A stretch of DNA of 58,641 bases, taken from assembly GCF_001509475.1 (NCBI RefSeq), contig NZ_LLZG01000362.1, forward strand, positions 1 through 58,641. The letters run 5' to 3'. A program made the translations under genes and the position numbers. Source of the stretch: Streptomyces regalis. Lineage in GTDB: Bacteria; Actinomycetota; Actinomycetes; Streptomycetales; Streptomycetaceae. Positions 41,391-50,960 of this stretch are shown piece after piece (position 1 is the first letter of the stretch; each line of letters begins with the position of its first letter). Below the pieces are notes generated by a model. The model searched no databases, was not told the DNA's origin, and was given only the letters and a program-made list of their open reading frames with translations.

Positions 41391-41581
41391 ATGGCTCTGC
41401 GCGAGCTCGGCAAGGACCCGGGAGAGTCCAAAATGGCGGCTCCCCCTACAGGGGACGGTGGAGGACGCAGCACCTCGGCCAGATACATATCCCCGGCCGC
41501 GAATCAGTGGTGGAGATACCCGGGCGCATGGTGCAGTTCTTCCTGGAGGTGAAGAGGGATGACGAGGCCCCCGACGTTTGA
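41391..41581 (+). pseudogene. Frameshifted small protein upstream of the DUF6879 gene
   Basis: ATG 41391 follows GGAGGACGTC and starts MALRELGKDPGESK, typical of the small protein that precedes DUF6879 genes. The C-terminal half, SVVEIPGRMVQFFLEVKRDD, lies in a different frame and ends at TGA 41579-41581, overlapping the next start. At least one frameshift lies between about 41435 and 41475. Confidence 0.6.
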
Positions 41582-42071
41582 GGAGCTGTTCCGCGACTGC
41601 CAGAGGACAGCTGTCCATCTGGAGATGCGCGACGCCTACATGAAGTCGGACCCTGCCTTCATCGACTGGAAGGCAGGTGTCGCCCTCGATCCAGCCAAGC
41701 GTTGGGCCGACTGGCACGCCATCGTCACGGAAGCGACCTCACGAGGCGTCGAGGTTCGACGTGCCCGCGTCGTTTCGACACCGGTCAGCGAGTACATCCG
41801 CTTCGAGTACGACGTTACGCATTTACTCAACATCGCCGCCGGCGAAAGCGTGCGGTGGCTCTCACGGCGCAACGCAACCGATATCGCGCTGCCGGGCAAC
41901 GACTTCTGGCTGTTCGACTCCAGCCTCGTCCTCGTCAACCACTTCGACGGCGAGGGCGAGAACATGGAGGTCGAACTGACGGAAGACCCGGGGGCGACAA
42001 AGCTCTGCAAGTCGGCCTTCGAGGCCGTGTGGAAGCGAGCGACTCCGCACGCACAGTTCAAGCTGTCCTGA
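41559..42071 (+). CDS. DUF6879-like protein
   Basis: A 170-aa protein from ATG 41559. Pattern FEELFRDCQRTAVHLEMRDAYM...W...GVEVRRARVVSTPVSEYIRFEY...WLSRR...LPGNDFWLFDSSLV...HF is characteristic of a family found beside Xre/DUF397 regulators in streptomycetes. Function unknown. The upstream partner is frameshifted, so the pair is probably decaying, though this gene is intact. Confidence 0.72.
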   Translation: MTRPPTFEELFRDCQRTAVHLEMRDAYMKSDPAFIDWKAGVALDPAKRWADWHAIVTEATSRGVEVRRARVVSTPVSEYIRFEYDVTHLLNIAAGESVRWLSRRNATDIALPGNDFWLFDSSLVLVNHFDGEGENMEVELTEDPGATKLCKSAFEAVWKRATPHAQFKLS

Positions 42072-42285
42072 CAGTTCGAGCAGCATCCTCGCTTGACCGT
42101 ATGGAGGGCCATGCGTCCACCGCCCGGTGGGCCTGCTCCACCTCTCAAGTCAGGTCACAAAGGAGGAACCGGCACTCGGCCAGGCCGACGTGGTCGAAGG
42201 CGGAGGGCACGTCATTTCTCGTCATCCCGCGCTCACCTGGCGCGGTAGCGTCCTTCGTGAGGCCAACGGAGAGGAAGCACGCAGC

Positions 42286-42948
42286 ATGCCGCAGCCCACC
42301 GACAGCACCAGCCCTCAGGCCCTGCGCGGGCTCATCCTGGACTTTGCCGGGGTACTGACCGCTGACCCCCGCTCCGTGCACCGCGCGTGGTGCGAGTCGG
42401 AAGGGCTCCAGCCCGAGGCATGGCGGGCCACGCTCAACGACAACCCCGAGGGACGACAGCTGTACGCGGCCCTGGAGGTGGGGCAGATCAGCCAAGCAGA
42501 GTGGAACGAGGGCACCGCTGCCCTGCTCGGCGCGCACGTCGACCCAGAGAACTTGATGGGGCGTGCCTGGTCCGGTGTGCCCACGGCGCAGCGCATGGCC
42601 GCGCTCGCGCGGGCGGCCAGGGACGCGGGATAGTGGTTGGCGCTCCTGTCGAACAGCTTTGGCCTGGACCCGTTCAATCCGTACGAGCACGCAGGCATCT
42701 GGGACTTGTTCGACGTGCACGTGGTTTCCGAGGTGGTCGGCGTAGCGAAGCCGGACCCGGCGATCTACCAGCTGGTGCTTGATCGCCTCGATCTTCGGGG
42801 GCGGGAGTGTGTGTTCGTCGACGACCATCCGGTAAACCTCCCGCCTGCCGAGGCCCTGGGCATTTCCACCGTCCTCGCGACTCATGAGGCCGACGCAGTG
42901 GCCGAGTTGGAGCGTCATCTCGGGGTGAGCGCGGCCCTGGCCGCGTAA
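42286..42948 (+). pseudogene. HAD-superfamily hydrolase interrupted by an in-frame TAG
   Basis: From ATG 42286 (MPQPTDSTSPQALRGLILDF). Motif I is LILDFAGVLT (Asp nucleophile), motif II LLSNSFG, motif III Lys in GVAKPDPAIY, motif IV FVDDHPVNL, all present in one frame. A TAG at 42631-42633 interrupts the sequence ARDAG-stop-WLALLSNS, where relatives have Tyr or a similar residue. One base change from TAC or TAT explains it. A second start (TTG 42637) lies just after, but the two halves together make one domain. Confidence 0.75.
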
Positions 42949-42966
42949 GGGCTGGTTTCAGCCATT

Positions 42967-43011
42967 CGGACAACTCCGCGCGTGTCGCGGAGTGTTGACG
43001 GCCGTTGTCCG
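42967..43011. promoter_or_regulatory. Nested inverted repeats upstream of the Xre regulator
   Basis: ACTCCGCG/CGCGGAGT (5-nt loop) lies inside CGGACAAC/GTTGTCCG arms, 47 bp before the ATG. Candidate self-operator. Confidence 0.45.
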
Positions 43012-43057
43012 ATGGGTACCGTCCGGGTCTGGCCGGTCAGGTTAGGGAGGGGCTGTC

Positions 43058-44032
43058 ATGCAATGGTCGGAGTACACCACAGCGGAGCGCCTCAAGATTC
43101 TCCGTAGCGGCATGACCCAGGAGCAGTTGGCAGAAGCCGCCGATGTCTCTGTCGGCGTTGTCCGGAAGCTGGAACGCGGCGGCACCGCCTCCCTTCCTTC
43201 CCTGCTGTCCATCGCCTCCGCCCTCGGAACCGACATCGCCGTACTCCTCGGCCAGCAGGCACCCCGCCGCTCCATGGATCGCGACGAACGGGCCGCCCTG
43301 CGTACGCTGTCCGCCGCCACCCACGATGCCGCCATCGGTATCCCGACCGACACCGAACCCGGCACCGTCGAAGAGCTCCGCGTCGTCGTCCGCCGCGCCG
43401 ACACCGCCTACTGGGAAGGCCGGTACACCGAGCTCGGCGCGCTTCTCGGGGCCCTGCTGCCCGAGGCACGCGCACGTCACGACGCTGCTGGCATACACGA
43501 GAAGGAAGTCACCGCCGGCGTTCTGGCCGATGTCTTCCAGACCGCAGGAATGGCCGCGAACGTCTGGGGCTCACGCGACCTCGCCTACGCCGCGCTCACC
43601 TACGGCCGGCAGATCGCCGTTCAGGCCGGGGACGATCTGCGTGATGCCCACCTCGCTGCCACCACGGCATGGGTCAACCTCCGTGACGGGCGGACCTCGC
43701 AGGGCTTCGCACTCGCCGCCGCCCAGGCCGACCGGATCGAGCCGAAGATGTCGGAGCACGATCCTGACCGGCTTTCGGTGTTCGGACAGTTGGTCACCAA
43801 CGCCGCCGTGGCCGCCTCGCGGGGCGGCGCCCGCGAGTACCTCTCCCAGGCCCATGCGGTCGGCGCCCGCCTCGGTACCGAATACGCCCGCGGCCGACAT
43901 GCCCAGCCCTACGGGCCCCTCTACGCAGCGACGCAGGCCATGAGCATCGCCGTCGCCCTCGGCGACACCGCGGGAGCACTGCGGTCCTGCACGGCGCTCA
44001 TGGTGCCCACCCGGGGGCGCCCGGAGGGCTGA
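43058..44032 (+). CDS. Xre-family regulator with C-terminal helical domain, probably 3'-truncated
   Basis: A 324-aa protein from ATG 43058. HTH: GMTQEQLAEAADVSVGVVRKLERGGTASL. A long TPR-like helical region follows (YWEGRYTELGALLGALLPEA; VADVFQTAGM-like VLADVFQTAGMAANVWGSRDLAY). Relatives I recall run to about 400 residues; here the sequence stops abruptly after LRSCTALMVPTRGRPEG. A terminator hairpin follows at 44050. Such proteins often control nearby DUF6879-type genes. Confidence 0.72.
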   Translation: MQWSEYTTAERLKILRSGMTQEQLAEAADVSVGVVRKLERGGTASLPSLLSIASALGTDIAVLLGQQAPRRSMDRDERAALRTLSAATHDAAIGIPTDTEPGTVEELRVVVRRADTAYWEGRYTELGALLGALLPEARARHDAAGIHEKEVTAGVLADVFQTAGMAANVWGSRDLAYAALTYGRQIAVQAGDDLRDAHLAATTAWVNLRDGRTSQGFALAAAQADRIEPKMSEHDPDRLSVFGQLVTNAAVAASRGGAREYLSQAHAVGARLGTEYARGRHAQPYGPLYAATQAMSIAVALGDTAGALRSCTALMVPTRGRPEG

Positions 44033-44049
44033 GGCTCGCCCGCTGTCGT

Positions 44050-44071
44050 CCTGGGGGGGCTTGCCCCCAGG
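44050..44071. terminator. GC hairpin after the Xre gene
   Basis: CCTGGGGG and CCCCCAGG with a 6-nt loop. Confidence 0.55.
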
Positions 44072-44106
44072 CACCAGCCACAACCGAACTGGCATGCTCA
44101 GGGGTT

Positions 44107-45183
44107 GTGTTAAGACGACTACGGAGAACGGGAGCGCCCCGGTGGCGGCGTGAGGCCGACTGGCGGTCGCAGGAAGAAGCCGACCGGCAACGCATGGCAC
44201 TTCGGCAGCTCGAGGTCAATCGGTCCGTGCCACCCCCAGTACGCCGGGCGCTACAGGCATGGCACGAGGCGGACGCCAAACCCCAGTTCATGCTCACCCG
44301 GTTTCTGCCCACGATCATCGCCGTGACGTGGTCGGGCCCGGCGGCCGTCATGATCCGGGGGTTACCGTTCCGCGTCGCGGAGGCGGCCAAGGGTCTGCAC
44401 GCGAGCGCGGTGAAGGAATTCGACGGCACATCAGTGTGGGCGTGGGGCTTCAATTTCTTCGCCGTCTTCATGTTCGCGCTCATGTTGTTCTTCATGGGCG
44501 CACTGACCGCCGCAATCGCGTTGGGGCCGATCGCATGGGCCTACTTGACGCTGAGAGACGTGGTCCCGGCCGACCTGGCCGAGCGTCGCCGCTACCACCT
44601 GGTTCAGATGCTGTCGGGCGTTATCCGCGTCTGTGCCGAGAGCCGGGAGGCGCAGGGGGAAGCCCGGACCGCCTTACTGGAGCAGAAGCTGTTCGGCCAG
44701 CTTGCCAACGTCGAGCCGTACATCTTGCGCGCGCACCTCACTCGCAGGCCCTACAGCGTGATACCGACGCACCGCCGCCATGCCCTGAAGAAGCACGGGC
44801 GCTTGGTGGTGGCCCGGCTCAGGAAGGCCCTGGACAGCATCGACCACGACCCGGATGGGGCCCTGAAGGAATTGGCCGGGCTGCTGTTGACCGTCCAAGC
44901 ACGGTATGGCGAAGGCAGAACTGGAGCACTGCTCGACCGAGAAGACACCAGGGATATCGCGGATGAGCTCAAGGAATTCGAGCCTGCCCAGAGCCGGGAG
45001 GTGCTGCGCCTGGTCGTGGCGAGCGTGCTCACGGTCGGGGGCGTGGTCGGTATCGCGCAGTTGGATCTGCCGGACATGGCCGAAGGTCCTGCTGTGCTGT
45101 TGGTCGCGATAGTCGCCTCCGCTCTGGTCTATCGGGTGCCTTGGAGGGTTGAGGAGCGCGCAGCGTTCATCGCCGGAGCTTGA
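44107..45183 (+). CDS. Membrane protein of unknown function
   Basis: A 358-aa protein from GTG 44107. Hydrophobic segments: FLPTIIAVTWSGPAAVMI, FFAVFMFALMLFFMGALTAA with IALGPIAWAYL, and two near the C-terminus (VLRLVVASVLTVGGVVGIA; AVLLVAIVASALVYRV). A soluble helical region with basic and acidic stretches lies between residues 160 and 300. No family recognised. Last gene before the att 2 region, so it may be element cargo. Confidence 0.6.
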   Translation: MLRRLRRTGAPRWRREADWRSQEEADRQRMALRQLEVNRSVPPPVRRALQAWHEADAKPQFMLTRFLPTIIAVTWSGPAAVMIRGLPFRVAEAAKGLHASAVKEFDGTSVWAWGFNFFAVFMFALMLFFMGALTAAIALGPIAWAYLTLRDVVPADLAERRRYHLVQMLSGVIRVCAESREAQGEARTALLEQKLFGQLANVEPYILRAHLTRRPYSVIPTHRRHALKKHGRLVVARLRKALDSIDHDPDGALKELAGLLLTVQARYGEGRTGALLDREDTRDIADELKEFEPAQSREVLRLVVASVLTVGGVVGIAQLDLPDMAEGPAVLLVAIVASALVYRVPWRVEERAAFIAGA

Positions 45184-45274
45184 CCATGGCTCAGGTCGGT
45201 GTCTGTGCTGGGGCTACAGGATTGCTCAGCCTTGGGGTGCACGGCCCCATCCCCGTAAGTACACTATGCCGACT

Positions 45275-45328
45275 CGTGCACGGAGGGCGCGTGCGAGAAC
45301 GTGCAAGACGGCGTGCAAGATCGTGCGA
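45275..45328 (+). repeat. Five CGTGC(A/G) repeats left of att site 2
   Basis: CGTGCA/CGTGCGA/CGTGCAA begin at 45275, 45290, 45300, 45312 and 45322, at 10-15 bp steps, i.e. roughly one helical turn. They lie 110-165 bp from the att core and resemble integrase-arm or excisionase sites. A shortened copy of the post-tRNA hairpin (ACCCCAGGTC) follows them directly. Otherwise 45184-45438 holds no gene. Confidence 0.55.
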
Positions 45329-45438
45329 AAACCCCAGGTCAACCGGGGTCACCCGAGGACAGCCGGAGTGAGCGCGAATCCGCAGGCCAGCGACACGAAA
45401 ACCTCTGTGACCTGCGGCGATGGATTCGGGGCGGGTGG

Positions 45439-45484
45439 GCTTCCCAAGCTGAGAGCGCGGGTTCGATTCTCGTCACCCGCTCCA
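45439..45484 (+). other. att site 2 (tRNA-Gly 3' copy, one mismatch)
   Basis: A 46-bp copy of the tRNA-Gly 3' part with A changed to G at 45460, which breaks a T-stem pair, so it is not part of a working tRNA. A GCGGGTG lies just upstream, as in an acceptor arm with the D-arm missing. It is followed by the same type of hairpin as the tRNA. It separates the two att-bounded segments. Confidence 0.85.
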
Positions 45485-45596
45485 GCACGAACCCCCAGGT
45501 CAGGGACCCGGAGGTTCTTTGTTGCCAGATCTTTTCCCGCCCTCACACCCTCCGTATGCCAGCTCCCTGCCAGACCTTGTGCCCGGTCAGGCCGAA

Positions 45597-48500
45597 TCAG
45601 GGCGGGCGGTGGTCGCCCCGCCTCAGGCCCCGTTCGGCTTTCTCGAGTTGGCCCAGGGCCGCGTGCAGGCCTTCGGCGTTGCCTATTTCACGGCAGAAGT
45701 CGACGGCTCGCTGATTTGTGGTGACGGCCTCCGGGTAGTGACGTGCGGCCACCAGGGTGCCACCCAGCAGGACGAGGAACCAGCTCTCCGCAAGCCGGTC
45801 TCCGATTTCTCCGTACACCCCATGAAGCCTCCGGAACAAGGGGAGGGATTCTTCGGGCCGCCCCGCCTCCGCGATACCGCGGCCGACTTCGAACAGTGCC
45901 CGCATCTCGAGCTCGTGCCTCCGCATCCTGCGGTACAGGGAGGCGGTCCGCAGAGCGACGGTCGCGGCCTGCTCGTACTGGCCCGCCTTCACCAGCGCCT
46001 TGCCGAGATGGAACAGTGCCGTGCCCTGAGCGCTCTGGGCGCCGGTCTCGCCGTATGTCGTGGCGGACCGCGCGTAGGCCGTGACGGCTTCCTGGGTTCG
46101 GCCGGCTTTCAGGAGTGCGTCGCCGAGACGGAAGTTGGCCTTGCCTTCACCGTCGCGGTCGCCGACTTCGCCGTAGATCGTGGCGGCCCGGGTGAGGGCG
46201 GCGATGGCTTCCTTGAGCCGGTCCAGCGCCAGGTGAGCGCGGGAGAGGAGGAGGATCGCGAAAGCTTCCTGGGAGGGGAAGCCCAACTGCCGCAGGATGT
46301 CGGCGGCTCGCTGGTAGGCGGTCACGGCCTCGTCGTAGCGCGCCTCGTTCAGAAGGACATCGCCGAGGCCGATCCGGCCTATCGCTTCGTCGCGCTCTTC
46401 ACCCGTCTCCTGGCAGCGGGTCACGGACCTCTGCCAGGTGGCGATGGACTCGTCGATCCGCCCCACCGACTGCAGGGCGTCGGCCAGGTGGCGCAGGGCG
46501 TAGGCCTCGACCTGGTGGTCGCCGGTCTCTTGGGAGATCGCCGCGGCCCGCGCACACCAGGTGATCGCCTCCTCGTACTGTCCCGCGCTCTCCAGGCCGA
46601 GGCCCACGTTGCACACGGCCCGGCCCTCGTTGGCGCGGTCACCGAGTCGCTGGTGGAGCTCGGCTTCTCGCATATGGACGGTGACGGACTCCGCGTACCG
46701 GCCCACCCCGCTCAGGTCGGAGCCGAGAAAGCCCGATGTCCTGGCCTCGCCGCTGAGATTGCCCGCGTCGCGGTACGCCGCGACGGCCTGCCTGCGGGCG
46801 GCGATGGCCTCGTCGACACGTTCCAGATCCTCCAACGCGGCTCCGAGGCCTCCCCACGCCGATCCCTCACCGTCGCGGTCACCGGTCTCGCGGTGGACTC
46901 CGACGGCCCGTTCCCAGACGGGCACGGACTGCTCGAACCGCTTCAGGTACGAGAGGACGAGGCCGACGCCGAGGAGCGCCGTGCCCTCGGCCGGGCGATC
47001 ACCGGTCTCCCGGCGGATCGTGCTCTCCCGTACGTACGCGGTGAGGGCCTCCTCGTAACGACGCACCGAGAAGAGGCTGACGCCGAGTCTGTGCAGCATG
47101 ACGGCCTCGCGCGGGCGGTTGCCGACCGCGCGGTAGAGGGCGGCGGCCTGCTCACAGACGGGTACGGCCTCCTCGTGCCGTTCCGCATTCATCAGAGCCT
47201 CGCTCCGGTTGCACAGCGCATCGGCTTCGTGGCCGCGGTCGCCCGCCTCGCGGAAGAGGACGGCGGCCTTCCCGCACGCGGCGGCGGCCTCCGCGAACCG
47301 GCCCGTGTTCGCGCAGGCACCGCCCAGATTGACCAGTGCCCCGGCCTCGTTGTCGCGGTCATCGGTCTGCCGCAGGAGGACGACGGCCTGCTGGCAGACG
47401 GTGATGGATTCCTCGAATCGCCCCGCGCGTGCCAGGACGCCGCCGAGCCTGCCGAGCACCTGGCCCTCCTGCTTGCGGTTGCCTGTCTCGCGCAGGAGAG
47501 CGGCTGCTCGCTCGTAGGCGGTGACCGACTCCTCGAAGCGGTTCAAGCTGTACAAGGCGTAGCCCAGTCTGCTCAGGGAGTCGGCCTCACCACCGCGGTT
47601 GCCCCTCTGCCCGTAGACGGCGGCGGCATGCCGGAGGGGTGCGAGGGCCTCCTCGAACCGTCCGAGTTTCACGAGGGCGTTGCCGAGATTGTGCAGCGGC
47701 GGGCCCTTCGAGGCGTTCCGAGTGGCGCTGTTCTCCTCGAAGACGGCGAGGGCTCGCCGGCTGACGGTGACGGCTTCCTCGTACCGCTCCGCCGCCGTCA
47801 GCGCGTCGCTTTGGTTGGTCAGCGCGCCAGCTTCGAGGTGCTGCTCACCTGTTTCCCGGTAGACGGCCGCGGCCCGCCCGGCGGCGTCGGCGGCCTCCTC
47901 GGCCCTCCCCAGCCGGGAGAGGAGCCCGCTGAGATTGACCAGCGCCATGGCTTCCATGCCGCGTTTGCCGATCTCCCGGAAGAGGGCGGCGGCCCGCTCG
48001 CACGTCGTGGCCGCCTCCGCGAGCCGTCCCATCGTTCTCAGGGCGATGGCGAAGTCATTGAGCAGGTTCGCCGCGCCGTCCCGGTCCCCGGTCTCGAGAC
48101 GGACGGTCGTGGCCCGTTCGAAGGCGGTGACGGCTTCCTCGAACTTCTCCAGCTCGACAAGGGTCTTGGCGACGTCGGCCAGTAACGTGGCGAGGCCAGA
48201 GAAGTCGGAGCCGGGGCCGGCCTCGGCCAGCCGGCGGTACAGGTCGGCGGCCTCCTGCCTCGCCACCAGGACTTGCTCGTTGGGTACCTGCGGGGCGAAG
48301 GACACCCGGGTCAGGTCTTCCGCGCTCTCGCTGAGGCCGATGGCAGGGTGGGCCGCGATCAGCTTCCGGTACAGATCGGCGGCTTCCTGGTAGACGGGCC
48401 GGGCCTGCTCCCGGCGATCCATGTCCAGCAGCCGGTTGCCGAGGCTCTCCAACGACCGGGCGAGACCCAGGTGATGGGCGGCGAAGTTGGTCCCGGCCAA

Positions 48501-50960
48501 CTGTCGCTGGATGGCCACGGCCTCCTCGGCCGATGCCGTTGCCTGATCCTTGCGGCCCACTCGCGAGAGGCACGAGCCGAGGTTGAGCAGCGCCGTCGCC
48601 AGGTCGGGATGGTGGGCGGCGGGGTTCGCGGCGGCCAGTTCGCGGTAGAGGCCGACGGCCTCCTGGGCCACGGCCAGTCCCTCCTCGGCGCGGCCCACGC
48701 CGAACAACGCGCCCCCGAGGTTGATCAGAGCCGTGGCGAGGTGAGGGCTCTGGGCCGCCGGGTTGTCCACTGCCAGTTCGCGGTAGAGGTCGGCGACCTC
48801 CTGAGTGGGGGCGAGGGCCTCCTCGGTACGGCCCATGTCGAGCAGCATCGCACTGAGATTGCCCAGCCCGTTCGCAAGGTCGCTCCGCCGGCCGGCGGGG
48901 TGGTCGGCGGCCAGCTTCCGGTACAGGTCGGTGGCCTCCTGGGTGGCGGCCAGGGCTTCTTCACCGCGGCCATGCTCGGAGAGTCGGATACTGAGCCTGG
49001 TCAGCGACTCCAGCAAGGCGGGCCGGAAGGCGGCCGGGTCGGTCTCGGCCAGCTGGCGGCAGATCGCGACGGACTCCTCGGAGAGGAAGAGTGCCTCCTC
49101 CCAGCGGCCCACGGCGGACAGCCACTCGGCGAGGTTGCCCAGCGAATTCTCCAAGCGGCTGACGTGGCCAAGGCGATCGGGATCGTCGGGGTGGTCGGGG
49201 GCGGCCTTGACGAGCTGGCGGTGCAGGTCGACGGCCTCCTCTGCCGGGGCGATCGCCTCCTCCCTGCGGCCAGCGTTGGCGCGGCGCCACGCCAGGGTCC
49301 CGTACAGCCAAGCCCGCTCGCCGGGGTCCGTCGTAGTGGACAAACGGTGGGCGACCAGGACCTCCATGACCGCGAGGATGCCGATGTCCAGGTTGACGTC
49401 GCGGCCCTCGGGCAGCCGGGACTCGATTGCTTCCAGTACGGCCAGCAGGGCGGGGTCGATGGCGCCGTCCGGACCGGTCGTGTCGCCGAGGGCGGCGATC
49501 GCGGTCAGGGCGGGGCTGCCGGCGGCGACCGCGAGACCGGGATCGCGGCGCAGCAGGGGGTACAGGACGTCCTTGCCGATATGCGCCCAGCGATCGGCGG
49601 CCGACGCCAGGAAGGTCACCGCGCGCGGGGAGATGGCCGCCCGGAGATCGTCCTTCTCAGGCTCCTCGGCGGACTCGGCCGTCAGAGTCTCGGGGGCATC
49701 GCCCGCCCAGGGATCGGGTTCGTAGGAGCTGATGTCGTGCCCAGGGGTGAGCAGGCCGAGGAAGTCCTCCGCGAGCCGGTCGGGATAGAGGGGCTCCAGG
49801 ACCGTTCTGCGGTCGGCGGGCGGATAACAGAACCTGTGATCGTCCAAGAGGTGGTCGTGCGGCTGGGGCAGGTCCAGCTTCCGCAGGGCTCGTTTCGCGG
49901 TTCTCTGGCCGACCGGTCCGGTCAGTACGGCGGTGAACACGGTCTTGGCCATGATGGACGGTCCGGTCCGGTAGTCCTGCCGATGTCCTCCGGCCTCGAA
50001 GAGCTTCTGCCACGCCAGGCGTTCGCGGTCGAGGAGATAGGCCGACAGCTGGTGCGGTTCGGACGGAGCCGGCTGTGCGCCCCGTTTGCGGGCGTCGACC
50101 GCGACCAGGGCGGCCATCTGCAGGTTCAGCGGCAGTCCGAAGTCAGGGTGGTCGAGGGAGCCGGGCGGCTGGATGCTCGCCGCGTCCGAAAGGCTGTACA
50201 GGTCCGCTTCGGCGTAGCGGTCGCGGGCGGCGGTGAACATCCGCTGCCGGTCCTCGGCCAGCGGGGGAAGCAGCAGGTCGTCCGCGGCGGCGCGGCGGTC
50301 GGCCAATTCGGCCCGCAGGGCCGCGAACCAGCGGACGGTCCGGCCGATGAGCAGAACACGGGTGGGCCGCCGCTCGTGGAGAACGGTGTAGGACAGCAGG
50401 CGTTCCAGCTCGCTGTGCGCCCATCGGTCCGCGTAGTCGACCACGAGGAGCACGCGGGCCGCGTCACCGGGCGGGGCAATGCCGTGGCGCGGGACGGCGG
50501 GGCCGGGGAGGGCGCCCTGGAGTCCCGCCTGCAGGACGTGCCATCGCTCCTCTCCCCGCAGGCTCCGGGTCTGTTCGGCGAACTCCGTGGCGAGCCGGGT
50601 CTTGCCCTGACCGCCGGGAGCGTGCAGCAGCAGGACCGACAAGCGGGCGTCCCGGGCGTCCCGCCATTGCTTCAGGCACTCCAGCTCGGCTTCCCGGCCG
50701 ACGAAGGGCACGACCTGGCTGTGTGCGTCCAGCAGACGGCTGGGCTGCGCCATCAGCCAGGTGACGTCGGCGGCGGCAGGAGAGGGGAACTCCTCGATCG
50801 TGGGGAGGCGCGAGCCGTAGATGTTGTTGACCGTGGCCGTCGCGCCCGGGCCCTGGGCGAGCGCACCGCCGTCGGACGCGTGCCCCTCGTAGTAGTACTG
50901 GGGGGCCTCGGAGTCCTCGGGGATCCCGGGGTTCTCAGGGTTCTCAGGGTTCTCTGTCAC
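45597..50960 (-). CDS. Giant STAND-type NTPase with about 27 tetratricopeptide-like repeats
   Basis: A 1787-aa protein from GTG 50960, overlapping the cyclase-like stop (GTGA). Residues 29-50 hold GGALAQGPGATATVNNIYGS, a motif shared with the partner's C-terminus. Walker A is APGGQGKT (114-121), Walker B LLVVDYADRW (171-180), both preceded by VPFVGREAEL, as in STAND/NACHT-like switches. A helical arm follows, then from about residue 560 some 27 repeats of 40 residues (type G-x-x-EA-x-A-x-x-x-LG-x-x-L-x-x-x-x-R-x-EEA). The architecture fits a signalling ATPase that detects a ligand with its TPRs, as in bacterial immune or developmental regulators. No obvious effector domain. Confidence 0.85.
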   Translation of the reverse strand: MTENPENPENPGIPEDSEAPQYYYEGHASDGGALAQGPGATATVNNIYGSRLPTIEEFPSPAAADVTWLMAQPSRLLDAHSQVVPFVGREAELECLKQWRDARDARLSVLLLHAPGGQGKTRLATEFAEQTRSLRGEERWHVLQAGLQGALPGPAVPRHGIAPPGDAARVLLVVDYADRWAHSELERLLSYTVLHERRPTRVLLIGRTVRWFAALRAELADRRAAADDLLLPPLAEDRQRMFTAARDRYAEADLYSLSDAASIQPPGSLDHPDFGLPLNLQMAALVAVDARKRGAQPAPSEPHQLSAYLLDRERLAWQKLFEAGGHRQDYRTGPSIMAKTVFTAVLTGPVGQRTAKRALRKLDLPQPHDHLLDDHRFCYPPADRRTVLEPLYPDRLAEDFLGLLTPGHDISSYEPDPWAGDAPETLTAESAEEPEKDDLRAAISPRAVTFLASAADRWAHIGKDVLYPLLRRDPGLAVAAGSPALTAIAALGDTTGPDGAIDPALLAVLEAIESRLPEGRDVNLDIGILAVMEVLVAHRLSTTTDPGERAWLYGTLAWRRANAGRREEAIAPAEEAVDLHRQLVKAAPDHPDDPDRLGHVSRLENSLGNLAEWLSAVGRWEEALFLSEESVAICRQLAETDPAAFRPALLESLTRLSIRLSEHGRGEEALAATQEATDLYRKLAADHPAGRRSDLANGLGNLSAMLLDMGRTEEALAPTQEVADLYRELAVDNPAAQSPHLATALINLGGALFGVGRAEEGLAVAQEAVGLYRELAAANPAAHHPDLATALLNLGSCLSRVGRKDQATASAEEAVAIQRQLAGTNFAAHHLGLARSLESLGNRLLDMDRREQARPVYQEAADLYRKLIAAHPAIGLSESAEDLTRVSFAPQVPNEQVLVARQEAADLYRRLAEAGPGSDFSGLATLLADVAKTLVELEKFEEAVTAFERATTVRLETGDRDGAANLLNDFAIALRTMGRLAEAATTCERAAALFREIGKRGMEAMALVNLSGLLSRLGRAEEAADAAGRAAAVYRETGEQHLEAGALTNQSDALTAAERYEEAVTVSRRALAVFEENSATRNASKGPPLHNLGNALVKLGRFEEALAPLRHAAAVYGQRGNRGGEADSLSRLGYALYSLNRFEESVTAYERAAALLRETGNRKQEGQVLGRLGGVLARAGRFEESITVCQQAVVLLRQTDDRDNEAGALVNLGGACANTGRFAEAAAACGKAAVLFREAGDRGHEADALCNRSEALMNAERHEEAVPVCEQAAALYRAVGNRPREAVMLHRLGVSLFSVRRYEEALTAYVRESTIRRETGDRPAEGTALLGVGLVLSYLKRFEQSVPVWERAVGVHRETGDRDGEGSAWGGLGAALEDLERVDEAIAARRQAVAAYRDAGNLSGEARTSGFLGSDLSGVGRYAESVTVHMREAELHQRLGDRANEGRAVCNVGLGLESAGQYEEAITWCARAAAISQETGDHQVEAYALRHLADALQSVGRIDESIATWQRSVTRCQETGEERDEAIGRIGLGDVLLNEARYDEAVTAYQRAADILRQLGFPSQEAFAILLLSRAHLALDRLKEAIAALTRAATIYGEVGDRDGEGKANFRLGDALLKAGRTQEAVTAYARSATTYGETGAQSAQGTALFHLGKALVKAGQYEQAATVALRTASLYRRMRRHELEMRALFEVGRGIAEAGRPEESLPLFRRLHGVYGEIGDRLAESWFLVLLGGTLVAARHYPEAVTTNQRAVDFCREIGNAEGLHAALGQLEKAERGLRRGDHRPP

